Below are positions 53,812 to 62,796 of a stretch of DNA of 64,000 bases, piece after piece. Made by a program: the position numbers and the translations under genes. Each line of letters starts with the position of its first letter. Positions within the stretch are counted from its first letter, which is position 1. The notes beneath the pieces were generated by a model. It searched no databases, had not been told where the DNA came from, and saw only the letters and a program-made list of their open reading frames with translations. Location of the stretch: NCBI RefSeq assembly GCF_001580615.1, contig NZ_LHZC01000040.1, positions 18,030 through 82,029 of the forward strand, read 5' to 3'. The stretch comes from Acetobacter malorum. GTDB taxonomy: Bacteria; Pseudomonadota; Alphaproteobacteria; Acetobacterales; Acetobacteraceae.

Positions 53812-56139
53812 ATGGATATCGCTTTTTCCCGCCCGGCGTCGCGCCGCTGGCCGCTCTGGCACGTCGCGCTGCTGGTGCTGCTGCCTGTTCTCGTTCATCT
53901 GCCTGAGCTGATCGGGCCCGCCCTGTTCGGGCAGATGACGTCCGACCCGCTCTCCGTCCTGTCTGTGGCCACGACCACCCGGCGGGACTGGCTGGAAGGC
54001 GGCCTGCTACCCGGTCTGCCCGGCTGGATTGACGGCTGCGCGGGCGTGATTGTGCAGGCGCTGGGGCATCTGGTGGCGTCTGACTGGCGGCAGGGAATCC
54101 TGCCCTGGTGGAACCCCTATAGCGGGGTGGGGATGCCTCTGGCAGGTGAGTATCAGCCTGCGGCGTTCTTCCTGCCGTTTGTCCTGCTGCTGGGCTTTCC
54201 CGGTGGTTTGCTGTTGATGAAGATTGCTCTGCAGAGTGTCGCAGGGCTGGCGATGTATGCCTTTCTGCGGGCCTTGCATCTGGATAAACGTGCTGTCCTG
54301 CTGTGCGCACTGCTCTACGCGTTTAACGGCACCTATGCGTGGGCTGCGGATGGCCCAAGTCAGCCGCTGGCCTTTTTGCCTTTGGTGCTGTTTGGCATTG
54401 AGCGCGCCAGAACGCATGTCGGCGTGGGCGGCTGGGGCTGGCTGGCCTTAGGGCTGGGCTACATGCTGCTCTCCGGCTTTCCGGAAACGGCTTTTCTGGT
54501 TGGCACGCTGGGTTTGTGCTGGGCGGTGTTGCGGTTTGTGCAGCAACCGGCTGCGACGCGCCTGCCTTATGTCTTGCGCATTATGGCGGGAGGGGCTGCG
54601 GCGCTTTTGCTGGCGGCACCGCAGCTTGTGGCCTTTGCGGACTTCCTGCGGGAAGCATGGGTTGGCCCGCACGCAGGCGTGCTGGATGCTGCCTTGCCGC
54701 ACGCCAGTTGGGCTATGGCGCTGTTCCCCTATATCAACGGTCTGTTTTTTTACGGGGGTGCGGAGCAGTCTGCCGCATGGTGGGCCATGGGGGGCTATAC
54801 CGGGCTGGTGGTGCCATGGCTGGCGCTCATCGCCCTGTTTGGCAAACGTGAGCGCCCGGCACGGCTGATGCTGGCGGGCTATGTTCTGGTCTGTATAGGC
54901 AAGCAGGCCAACCTGCCGATCATCACCGGACTGGTGGATCTTCTGCCCGGCGTAGGGCTTACCATTTTCTATCGCTTGTGCTTTCCGGCAGAACAGGCAG
55001 CGCTCATTCTTCTGGCCGCTTTTGGGCTGGACGATCTGTTCAGTTTGCCAGCCTCGTTTACGTCCACGCAGATCCGGGCTGTTTTTAAAAAGCCTGTGGC
55101 ATGGGCGAGTGTAGTGCTTGGAGCGGCCGCGTTTGGCGCATGGCGGCTGAACGGCCCGACGCGCGACGCCCTGCGCAGTTATAGCCACGGCCCCGTGCCA
55201 ACATGGGGGTATGAGGCCGGGTCTGTTCTGCTCGGGTGCGGCGTAATTGCGCTGTGTGCTACGGGTTTTCTGGGGTGGGGCCGCTGGCAGTCCGCGCGGG
55301 CACGGGTGGCGCTGGTGAGCGCTGGCGTTCTGGGTGAGGCGTTCCTGCTCTTTTGTATTCCGCTGCTCTGCGTGCGCGCCCCGTTGCCGCGCAACACGCC
55401 TTTGCTGAACACCGTGCAGCGGGAGCTGGGTTTACAGCGTTTTGTGACGATGGGGGTGATTGCGCCCAACTACGGCGCGTATTTCCGTCTGCCGTCCCTC
55501 AACCATAATGGTGTGCCCATGCCCAGCGCGTGGATTGAGCGCATGAAGCATGATTTTGGCCCGGATGTAGATGGCGTGACGTTTGATGGCATTACGCCTA
55601 ACCGCCCCGGCGGGCAGTTTTTTCTGGCGGAAACACTGGCCAAAAGACCGGAGGTTTTTGAAAAGCTGGGTGTAGCGCTGGCGCTGGTGCCGCATGGTTT
55701 TGCGTTGCCGGGCAGTGAGGCGCTGGCTCCTGAAAATCGCCTGAAACTGATTTATGCTGACCCGACAGCCGACGTGTATCGCCTGCCCAATGCTGCCCCG
55801 TATTTTGAGGCTGGCCCCGGATGCAGCGTGCAGGCGCACACGCAGACAGAGGTGCAAACGCAGTGCGCAGCACCCTCTTTCCTCATCCGGCGAGAACTGA
55901 TGATGGCGGGCTGGATCGCCAGCGTAAACGGCCAGTCCGTGGTACCGTTATTTGAGGATGGCCTGTTTGAGCGCATTCCGCTGCCTGCGGGGCAGGCGGA
56001 TATCCGGTTCAGCTTTACGCCGCCCTTCATAGCGTGGGGCTGGGCGGCTTTTCTGGCTGGGCTGGCTTTGCTTGGGCTCGGCTTTGTCGGTGGCCGGCAG
56101 AGGCGCGGGGATGTGGTGGCGCTACACGGGGCAGGGTGA
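53812..56139 (+). CDS. YfhO-like multispanning membrane protein
   Basis: A 775-residue protein with about 12-14 membrane helices and a C-terminal periplasmic-type domain (about 560-735). The motif LPWWNPYSGVGMPLAGEYQP (about 97-116) is the hallmark of YfhO-like proteins, which have the C-type glycosyltransferase fold and use polyprenyl-linked sugars. Further hints are an early acidic pair (LPELIGP and MTSDPLS) and a final helix (FIAWGWAAFLAGLALLGLGF). Function is inferred as glycosylation of a cell-surface polymer. The acceptor is unknown. No partner glycosyltransferase is adjacent; the GtrB gene at 61644 could supply a lipid-linked sugar, but that is only a possibility. Confidence 0.75.
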   Translation: MDIAFSRPASRRWPLWHVALLVLLPVLVHLPELIGPALFGQMTSDPLSVLSVATTTRRDWLEGGLLPGLPGWIDGCAGVIVQALGHLVASDWRQGILPWWNPYSGVGMPLAGEYQPAAFFLPFVLLLGFPGGLLLMKIALQSVAGLAMYAFLRALHLDKRAVLLCALLYAFNGTYAWAADGPSQPLAFLPLVLFGIERARTHVGVGGWGWLALGLGYMLLSGFPETAFLVGTLGLCWAVLRFVQQPAATRLPYVLRIMAGGAAALLLAAPQLVAFADFLREAWVGPHAGVLDAALPHASWAMALFPYINGLFFYGGAEQSAAWWAMGGYTGLVVPWLALIALFGKRERPARLMLAGYVLVCIGKQANLPIITGLVDLLPGVGLTIFYRLCFPAEQAALILLAAFGLDDLFSLPASFTSTQIRAVFKKPVAWASVVLGAAAFGAWRLNGPTRDALRSYSHGPVPTWGYEAGSVLLGCGVIALCATGFLGWGRWQSARARVALVSAGVLGEAFLLFCIPLLCVRAPLPRNTPLLNTVQRELGLQRFVTMGVIAPNYGAYFRLPSLNHNGVPMPSAWIERMKHDFGPDVDGVTFDGITPNRPGGQFFLAETLAKRPEVFEKLGVALALVPHGFALPGSEALAPENRLKLIYADPTADVYRLPNAAPYFEAGPGCSVQAHTQTEVQTQCAAPSFLIRRELMMAGWIASVNGQSVVPLFEDGLFERIPLPAGQADIRFSFTPPFIAWGWAAFLAGLALLGLGFVGGRQRRGDVVALHGAG

Positions 56140-56185
56140 CGTTTGGGCTGGAAAAGGCCTGTCTCTTTTTCTTGATCGATCCCGT

Positions 56186-56211
56186 TTCGGCTAAGTCATG
56201 ACTTAGCCGAA
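56186..56211. promoter_or_regulatory. Perfect 26-bp palindrome
   Basis: Bases 56186-56211 equal their own reverse complement (half-site TTCGGCTAAGTCA, centred at TCATGA). There is no loop, so a dimeric-regulator operator is more likely than a terminator, although a cruciform is possible. It lies 47 bp after the YfhO-like gene and 108 bp before the siderophore receptor start. Confidence 0.6.
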
Positions 56212-56242
56212 GGATGTAAGCGGGCCTGCTATGCACAAGCTG

Positions 56243-56263
56243 AATTTGCGAATCATTATCATC
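56243..56263. promoter_or_regulatory. Fur-like box upstream of Fiu-like receptor
   Basis: TTTGCGAATCATTATCATC (56245-56263) resembles a Fur box, with AATCATTATCATC matching the consensus half-repeats. It overlaps the region immediately before ATG 56271, which argues that translation starts downstream at ATG 56319. Confidence 0.65.
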
Positions 56264-56318
56264 CTCTGTTATGGCAAAGCATCTTCATGCTCTTAATTTG
56301 CAACAGGCTGCTTCATCC

Positions 56319-58706
56319 ATGCGTAAACACACTATTCGGCGCCGCCTTCACCCGGCGCCTCTGGCCTTTGGTCTGGCTTTGGGATGTGGTTCGGCTCTCC
56401 CGGCCATGGCGGCGGATGACGCGACGGGAAAAGAGCCTGTTCTGCCCCCGCACGCGCCAACGGACGCTGCCAAAAAAGCTGCACAGCCGCAGGCCGTTCT
56501 GAGCAACCCGAAAGGGAAGGGGCCAGAACTGATCAAGGAAGATGACGGCTCAGAATCTGAACACTGGGTTGTGACGGCCTCCCCCATGAACACGCTGCGC
56601 ACGCCCATTGGCATCAGCCGCATGCCGCAGGATGTGCTGCACACGCCGCAGACGATTGATGTTGTGCCGCAGCTCCTCATGCAGCAGCAGAACGTCAAAT
56701 CACTGGATGAAGCGCTCAAGAACGTGCCGGGGATTACGGCTTCCGTGGGCGAGGGCGAAGGCGGGATGGCGGGCGATCAGTTCCTTATCCGTGGCTTTGC
56801 GGCCCAGAATGATATTTATGAAAATGGTCTGCGGGACTTTGGTGTTTATACCCGTGACTCTTTTGATTATGACCATGTGACGGTCATCAAGGGGCCGTCC
56901 TCGCAGGTGTTTGGGAATGGCACTACGGGTGGCGCGATTAACATCACCACCAAAACGCCGAATGACCAGAACCATATCGGGGCCAGCTTCTCTGGTGGGA
57001 GCGGGGCGTATTATCGTGGCACGCTCGATTTCAGCCATAAGATTACCGACACCATTGCCGTGCGTGTGACGGGCATGGGGAACGAAAATGATATGGTCGG
57101 GCGGGATGCGGTTTATTCCCACCGCTGGGGGATTGCGCCGTCCATTATTTTCGGTCTTGGGAAAAAAGTGAATTACACCATAGAATATTTCCATCAGACG
57201 GATAACCGTATTCCGGATTATGGTGTGCCCGTGGTGACAAAGCCGGGGGCCTCCTACGGCAAACCGGTAACGGAATATGGCGTGCGGCGCACCACCTGGT
57301 ATGGCACGACGTTTGACCAGGATAATTCAAATGTTGATATGCTGACAGGCCGTCTGAAGTGGGAGGTGAACCCGCATATCACGGTATATAACGATACGCG
57401 CGGCGGCCTTTACAGCCGCTACTTCTCGGCATCCCAGGAAAGCTGCAATGCGGCGTGTACCAGCGCATTTTTCTCATCTCATCCACAAACCGCGCAGGTT
57501 TCCCGCATAGGTGGGGTGGGTGGCCCTAATCCTTACCAGCAGGATGACTGGTCGGTGCAGAATGTTTCTTCTGCAGTTGCTAATTTTAATACTGGCACGA
57601 TTAAACACCAGATGATTGCCGGTGTGGACATTGAGCATATTTATGACCGCCGCCGGAATTATGCTTACAACAACCCCAGCGCCCGTCGCTGGGCGAGCCT
57701 GCTGAACCCGACGGCCTATATTCCGGGGCTGGATGTAGGCGTGGGCTCCCTCAACCCGGACAATCTGGTGAACATTCCCAACGGCGTGGGCAGAAAGGAA
57801 TGGAAGACCAGTGCGGCGACAGATGTCGGGGCATTCTTTTCCGAGCAGGCGTGGCTGACGCCGTGGTTCTCGGTTAAGGCCGGTTTCCGGTGGGACCACT
57901 GGAGCAGCAATTATAATGCAACGGGCGGTGTCGCCACGACGCCGGATACGCATCTGGGCCAGAAGCAGGATACGTTCAACCCGAATGTCAGCCTGATGTA
58001 CACGCCGAACGACCATGCAATGGTGTATTTCAACTGGGCTGAATCCACCACGCCGATGGGTCTTTACGTCACCAACAGTTCTGAGCCGCTGTCTCCCAAG
58101 AATTCCAAATTCCAGCCGGAGCGCAGCAGATTGTATGAACTGGGGGCCAAATATTCCGCGTTCCATGACCGGATTGGCTTTACGGCCTCTGTCTTCCGTC
58201 TGGAAAAAGGCAATTCCATGCTGACAGACCCCAGCACCGGGACGGTGACGGACTCTGGCGATACCCAGCGCAACCAGGGTGTGGAACTGAGTGTGTCCGG
58301 CCAGATCCTGAAAAACTGGAACATGATTGCCACCTACGCCAAGTATGACAGCAAGACGACGGGCGGCACCGCAGCGGATATTGGCAAGCAGGTGCAGTAT
58401 GTGCCCCGCAATCAGGCAACTGTGTGGACTACGTATGAAATTGCGCCCAAAAAGCCCTATAACCTGACAATGGGTGGGGGCGTGACCTGGCGTGAAGGCG
58501 TGTTCCTGGACCCGGCCAATACCGCCCGCGTTCCGGCAAACGTCGAGTTTGACGCGGTGGTGTCCCACCAGTTTGGTCCGAACTGGAAAATTGCCATGAA
58601 TGGCTACAACCTTGCCAACCGCCTGAACTACGGCAACCTGTTCAGCAACCGCGTAACACCTTCGGTTGGCCGGTCTTTCCTGTTTAACCTGTCTATGACG
58701 TATTAA
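56319..58706 (+). CDS. TonB-dependent siderophore receptor (Fiu-like)
   Basis: A 795-residue receptor. I use ATG 56319 because it gives a proper signal peptide (RKHTIRRRLHPAPLAFGLAL, then A-M-A) and leaves the Fur-like box in the promoter; ATG 56271 would put that box against the start. The plug includes PQTIDVVPQLLMQQQNVKSL, LKNVPGITASVGEGEGG, FLIRGFAAQNDIYENGLRD and VIKGPSSQVFGNGTTGGAIN, the full siderophore-receptor signature. The barrel carries GVELSVSGQILKNW and ends in LFNLSMTY. The closest architecture is catecholate receptors of the Fiu/FhuE group. It probably stands alone, as no siderophore permease or ferric reductase genes are next to it. A hairpin at 58720-58754 follows. Confidence 0.9.
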   Translation: MRKHTIRRRLHPAPLAFGLALGCGSALPAMAADDATGKEPVLPPHAPTDAAKKAAQPQAVLSNPKGKGPELIKEDDGSESEHWVVTASPMNTLRTPIGISRMPQDVLHTPQTIDVVPQLLMQQQNVKSLDEALKNVPGITASVGEGEGGMAGDQFLIRGFAAQNDIYENGLRDFGVYTRDSFDYDHVTVIKGPSSQVFGNGTTGGAINITTKTPNDQNHIGASFSGGSGAYYRGTLDFSHKITDTIAVRVTGMGNENDMVGRDAVYSHRWGIAPSIIFGLGKKVNYTIEYFHQTDNRIPDYGVPVVTKPGASYGKPVTEYGVRRTTWYGTTFDQDNSNVDMLTGRLKWEVNPHITVYNDTRGGLYSRYFSASQESCNAACTSAFFSSHPQTAQVSRIGGVGGPNPYQQDDWSVQNVSSAVANFNTGTIKHQMIAGVDIEHIYDRRRNYAYNNPSARRWASLLNPTAYIPGLDVGVGSLNPDNLVNIPNGVGRKEWKTSAATDVGAFFSEQAWLTPWFSVKAGFRWDHWSSNYNATGGVATTPDTHLGQKQDTFNPNVSLMYTPNDHAMVYFNWAESTTPMGLYVTNSSEPLSPKNSKFQPERSRLYELGAKYSAFHDRIGFTASVFRLEKGNSMLTDPSTGTVTDSGDTQRNQGVELSVSGQILKNWNMIATYAKYDSKTTGGTAADIGKQVQYVPRNQATVWTTYEIAPKKPYNLTMGGGVTWREGVFLDPANTARVPANVEFDAVVSHQFGPNWKIAMNGYNLANRLNYGNLFSNRVTPSVGRSFLFNLSMTY

Positions 58707-58719
58707 AGACGACGCATTA

Positions 58720-58754
58720 AGCCCTCTTTACCACGCAAGGTCGTAAAGGGGGCT
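58720..58754. terminator. Hairpin between convergent receptor and acyltransferase genes
   Basis: AGCCCTCTTTAC (58720-58731) pairs with GTAAAGGGGGCT (58743-58754), with one T-G mismatch-like pair, over an 11-nt loop. It lies between converging genes and could terminate both. Confidence 0.55.
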
Positions 58755-58777
58755 GTTGTGTCCGGTCCGCGTGTTAA

Positions 58778-59839
58778 TTACTGCACATGGCACAGGTTTT
58801 TTATTTTGCTCTTCAGGTAGCGATAAAGCGGAATATCAAAGAAAGCTGCATACAGATACGAGATGACGATGGAGAGTCCGCCAGCCATCAGGATGGACAA
58901 GATCGGACTATCTGATCTGTATTGGAGGCCGATAATGATGGCCGAGGAATGGATGAGGTATAACGGGAAGCTGATAAACCCGAAAAACTGGACCGGCTGA
59001 GACAGAAAAACCTTTTTAATCAGCGAGGATTCAGGCTGAAAATCAATCAGCATGAGGGGGATAAACGGTAGGATAAACAAATAATCCAGTTTATTGTGAA
59101 TCTGCCCGTAAATACCAACCAGACAACTGGCTAAACAGACCCACAGAAAGACTTCAAAACTGTTTTTTGTCGTGCTTTTGGTGATCCGTTCTGGCGTCAG
59201 AAGTGAATAGACGGCAGACCCCAGCATGATGGCTGATGAGGCAAGCAGGAACGTGAACATGCCGCCGAAGGACATATCAATAAACCCGACAGCAGACTGG
59301 ATGCACAGAAGAAGAATGAATGTGCCCGCAATCAACAGTCTTTTGAACGGCGCTATTCTGATAAAAATTAGCGGAATTAAAAGAGACGCCCAGAATTCAA
59401 TGCTGATGCTCCATGACGGATCATTGATGAGCGGGAATTGATGTGGTGTCACGCCATGCAGAAAGAACAGGTTTTGCAGGATGACTTTCCAGTTAAAAAT
59501 ATAATGTCCTGCAACATAGCCCATATGCCTGCTGTTATAGGCATAGATGACAATCATCGTGAGGGTTGTCACACAATGCAGTGGCCAGAGGCGGGCGAGC
59601 CGCAAAAGGAAGAAATATAGAAATTTATGACTGGTTTTGTGAGCATAGGTCAGCACAAAACCCGACATGATAAAGAAGTAAATAACGCTGATATACGCTC
59701 CACTGAAAGGCCTTTGTTCACTCCAGCCTGTGACAACGCCAATCATGTGGTTGAGCATAACAGTTAATGCCAGAATTCCTCGAAGACCATCTAAAGCGTA
59801 GAATCGTGCCGGCGAGTTTTGTTCCTGAGTTAGACTCAT
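58778..59839 (-). CDS. Acyltransferase family 3 (OafA-like) membrane protein
   Basis: A 353-residue protein with about ten helices. The family signature is clear: YALDGLRGILALTVMLNH near the N-terminus (with conserved Arg and the catalytic-type His of helix 1), FIMSGFVLTY, LLRLARLWPLH and SWSISIEFWASLL. Role: O-acetylation (or other acyl transfer) of surface polysaccharide or lipid from acyl-CoA across the inner membrane. No C-terminal SGNH domain is present, so transfer may need a partner. The gene is moderately AT-rich. With the GtrII-like and GtrB genes that follow, it forms a small envelope-decoration area. Confidence 0.9.
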   Translation of the reverse strand: MSLTQEQNSPARFYALDGLRGILALTVMLNHMIGVVTGWSEQRPFSGAYISVIYFFIMSGFVLTYAHKTSHKFLYFFLLRLARLWPLHCVTTLTMIVIYAYNSRHMGYVAGHYIFNWKVILQNLFFLHGVTPHQFPLINDPSWSISIEFWASLLIPLIFIRIAPFKRLLIAGTFILLLCIQSAVGFIDMSFGGMFTFLLASSAIMLGSAVYSLLTPERITKSTTKNSFEVFLWVCLASCLVGIYGQIHNKLDYLFILPFIPLMLIDFQPESSLIKKVFLSQPVQFFGFISFPLYLIHSSAIIIGLQYRSDSPILSILMAGGLSIVISYLYAAFFDIPLYRYLKSKIKNLCHVQ

Positions 59840-60179
59840 AATATTATAGTGCCTTAAGAATTATAAGATTAATAGCAAAATTATATGTTAAAATTTAGAA
59901 AATCCAATGCTAAAAATGCTCTGTGCGCCTAAAAATAAGTCTTAACACCTCCTATACAATTTATTTCCTTCTTGTGAATATTATTTAATGCAGAGAGCAA
60001 GGCTTACTTTATTTTCTGATGAGGGCCGGGGATTACTAGGAATAGTTATAAAATATTCTATTTTATTTTGAATGGTGGTAATTCGAAATCATAGGGAAAA
60101 CAATAAATAGTTTGATTGCAATAACGGGAAAGGAAGGATATAAAGAAAAAATCATAAAATAATGTAAAATGAGAAGCGT
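59840..60179. other. 340-bp AT-rich intergenic region
   Basis: This gap separates the divergent acyltransferase and GtrII-like genes. Strong AT bias, no credible ORF and no clear inverted repeat were found. It should hold promoters for both genes, but no site can be named with confidence. Confidence 0.5.
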
Positions 60180-61595
60180 ATGACTAGGAACACCAATGAA
60201 ATCATAAAAAAAGAAAACATATATAATTATATATGCTTGTTTATATTTGTTTTAATATGCTATTCAAGCGTGTTCATCAGAAGCTATGGCTTATCTGATG
60301 ACTATTCTGTAATATATTTTCACTATATCAGTCCCGAATGGAATGTGCAGTGGGAATCTATGTCAGGTCGTCCTGTATATGGGGGATTGAGGCAGATCAT
60401 GACATGGGCAGTAGGAAAAGTTTCTGCATTCTCCTACTTCCGGTTTGTTTCTGTATTTTTTATTGCGCTGTATTCTGTTTTTTTATATTTCTATATGGAT
60501 AAGAAGCGCATTTTTAAATCAAATATAATGCGTTTTTCTGTTGCATGTTGTCTCATTTTTTTACCATCTCTGCAGATATATGCTGCCTGGGCAATTACAT
60601 ACCCTTTTGTCCTCTCCATTGTTCTGGCATTTTTTGCATTTCTCTTTGCCAATGAAAATGATGATAAGAAGAATATTATTATTAGTTGCATCATATTGGC
60701 AATAAGTTTTCTTATTTACCAGCCTGCAGGCATGATGTTTGTATTTTTTATTTTCCTAAAAACATTTTTCGAAAATGGGAATGTATTAAAGAAAATAATA
60801 AAGAATGGTATTATTTTATTTCTTGCAATGTTGACAAATTTTATTTTCATAAAAATTTATACACATTTGTATGGCTCTACCGGTCGTGAAACGCTGAACC
60901 TCCATCTCTTCCAGAAAATATTGTGGTTTTTCAATCGACCTTTTATGCAGTCAGTTGCGAATTATAATATTCAGCCTTCTGTTTTCTATAATGTTGTTTG
61001 TGCGTGTCTTATTCTTTGTGGCGTTTGGTATACTCCCAAAAAATGGAATTTCTTTTTAAAAATTTTGATGGTCATAGCCTTTTGTCTTGCAAGCTATGCG
61101 CCTAATATTTTAGTTGTAGAGACATCTTCGCCTTACAGAACTCTTGTCGGGGTGGAAAGCATTCTGGCGGTTCTGTTTTTGAATGGTATTTTCAATATAT
61201 TTTCAAGATTTATTTCATTACATAAGTATTTTTGTTTATTTTTTGTATCTGGTATTGCTTTTTCTGCAATCTGGAACATTAATTATTACATTATCGATGT
61301 TCAGCAGCATCAACTCTCTGATCTGGCTGCAGCGTTTAAATCTGTTCCAAGGGGCAGGACGATTGATTTTGATATCCGTGGGATTAATGGTAATATCTAT
61401 TCTCATTTCAGCCAATATGAATACGGAGCAATATCTCTTGGTAATGCTTGGACACCCAAAGGTATGGCAATGGATATTATCAAAAATAATGGCTTAAATG
61501 ATATAAAAATGACAGATGGTATACTTGTTTCTGATCCGGGAAATAAAAATATTTACTATATAAAAATGTCTGAAATTAAAAATATGACTTATTAA
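60180..61595 (+). CDS. GtrII-like membrane glucosyltransferase
   Basis: A 471-residue protein with about 10-11 helices. After helix 1 the acidic loop RSYGLSDDYSVIYF holds an Asp pair in the position expected for GT-C enzymes such as the serotype-converting GtrII family. The charged periplasmic end (about residues 385-471) contains the phrase ISLGNAWTPKGM. Family role: transfer of glucose from polyprenyl phosphate to O-antigen or another glycan on the periplasmic side. The GtrB gene converging on it (61644-62624) would supply the lipid-linked donor. No GtrA flippase is visible. The gene is very AT-rich, in contrast to gtrB, which suggests independent acquisition of the specific transferase. 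Confidence 0.75.
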   Translation: MTRNTNEIIKKENIYNYICLFIFVLICYSSVFIRSYGLSDDYSVIYFHYISPEWNVQWESMSGRPVYGGLRQIMTWAVGKVSAFSYFRFVSVFFIALYSVFLYFYMDKKRIFKSNIMRFSVACCLIFLPSLQIYAAWAITYPFVLSIVLAFFAFLFANENDDKKNIIISCIILAISFLIYQPAGMMFVFFIFLKTFFENGNVLKKIIKNGIILFLAMLTNFIFIKIYTHLYGSTGRETLNLHLFQKILWFFNRPFMQSVANYNIQPSVFYNVVCACLILCGVWYTPKKWNFFLKILMVIAFCLASYAPNILVVETSSPYRTLVGVESILAVLFLNGIFNIFSRFISLHKYFCLFFVSGIAFSAIWNINYYIIDVQQHQLSDLAAAFKSVPRGRTIDFDIRGINGNIYSHFSQYEYGAISLGNAWTPKGMAMDIIKNNGLNDIKMTDGILVSDPGNKNIYYIKMSEIKNMTY

Positions 61596-61603
61596 TCTAT
61601 AGG

Positions 61604-61640
61604 AATGAGCAGAAAGATAATTTTTATCTTTCTGCTCATT
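61604..61640. terminator. Strong bidirectional terminator between GtrII-like and gtrB
   Basis: AATGAGCAGAAAGATAA (61604-61620) pairs perfectly with TTATCTTTCTGCTCATT (61624-61640) around a 3-nt loop. A T-rich run follows on the plus strand. The two genes converge here. Confidence 0.85.
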
Positions 61641-61643
61641 ATA

Positions 61644-62624
61644 TTATTTTTGTTTTGTAGAGAGTTTCAGAAAGCTCTCTACATGAAAGCGCGGGCGTTG
61701 TTTGGCTTCCAAATAAATCTTGCCAACATATTCCCCAATAATGCCCAGAGAGAGCATCTGTACACCGCCCATGAAGAAGATGGACAGGATGATAGAGGGC
61801 CAGCCTTCGACGGTGTTACCGCTGAATTTTCTGACCAGCACATAAAGTGTCGCCGTTACTGAGAACAGACAGATACAAAGCCCCAGTGTGGCAATCAGCC
61901 GCAAGGGGGTGATGGTCATGGAGGTAATGCCCTCTACGGCCAGAGCGAGCATTTTGCTCAGAGGGTATTTGGACTCACCGGCGGTGCGGAGGCCGCGGGC
62001 ATAGGCAACCTCTGTGGAGGGAAAGCCCACCAGTGGCACAAGGCCGCGGATATAGGCGTTGCGTTCCGTATAGCGCAGCAGCTCAGTCAGGGCGCGCTGA
62101 CTGAGCAGACGGAAGTCTGCATGGTTGAAGACCTGCTTGACCCCCATGGCGGCCATCAGCCGGTAAAAGCCTTCCGCCGAGGTGCGTTTGAACCACGTAT
62201 CTGTCTGGCGGCATTCCCGCACGCCGTACACAACGTCATAGCCTGCACGATAGCGTTCAACCATGCGGCGGATGGTCTGGATGTCATCCTGAAGGTCGGC
62301 ATCAATGCTGACAATGGCCTCGGCTTGCGGGGCTGCGGCGGCCAGTCCGGCCAGCAGGGCGGACTGGTGGCCCTCGTTGCGGGAAAGTTTTAAACCCTGC
62401 ACGCAGGTTTCTGTCTCACACGCAGCCTTGATCTGCTCCCATGTAGTGTCCCGGCTGCCATCATCCACAAACAGCAGAAAGCTGTCCGGCTGCACCATAT
62501 GGTCCTGCACCATGGTGTAAAGCAGTGCGCCCAGTTCCTGCTGGCAATAGGCAAAAACTTCTTCTTCATTGTAGCAGGGCACGACAATGGCCAGTCGTGG
62601 GGCTGGGCGCAGGGTGGCAGGCAT
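61644..62624 (-). CDS. gtrB: Polyprenyl-phosphate glycosyltransferase (GtrB/DPM1-like)
   Basis: A 326-residue GT2 enzyme. AIVVPCYNEEEVFAYC opens the catalytic domain, followed by LFVDDGSRDTTWEQI, SRNEGHQSALLAGL, SIDADLQDD and the acceptor-site region FNHADFRLLSQRAL. Two C-terminal helices (about 233-295: LGLCICLFSVTATLYVLV and SIFFMGGVQMLSLGIIGEYV) anchor it. Typical role: transfer of glucose or another hexose from the nucleotide sugar to undecaprenyl phosphate, for modification of O-antigen or other glycans. It converges on the GtrII-like gene across a terminator. Its GC content matches the core genome. Confidence 0.9.
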   Translation of the reverse strand: MPATLRPAPRLAIVVPCYNEEEVFAYCQQELGALLYTMVQDHMVQPDSFLLFVDDGSRDTTWEQIKAACETETCVQGLKLSRNEGHQSALLAGLAAAAPQAEAIVSIDADLQDDIQTIRRMVERYRAGYDVVYGVRECRQTDTWFKRTSAEGFYRLMAAMGVKQVFNHADFRLLSQRALTELLRYTERNAYIRGLVPLVGFPSTEVAYARGLRTAGESKYPLSKMLALAVEGITSMTITPLRLIATLGLCICLFSVTATLYVLVRKFSGNTVEGWPSIILSIFFMGGVQMLSLGIIGEYVGKIYLEAKQRPRFHVESFLKLSTKQK

Positions 62625-62796
62625 AAAAAGAGGACTTTCAGTTCTGTAAATAATAAAATTCTAGGTGCAAATTATAATATCATTTTCAGCTCTGAGTTGC
62701 GACAACCAGCCTGTAAAAATGTGGGGTCGTTGCAGGCTGGACACATTCAGAAAAAGTTCAGTTTTTCAAGGGATAATGCTTCCGGGAGAGCTGCTT

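Noticed and set aside
57474..58568. 364-residue minus-strand open frame
   Set aside because: Antisense to the Fiu-like receptor, no motif.
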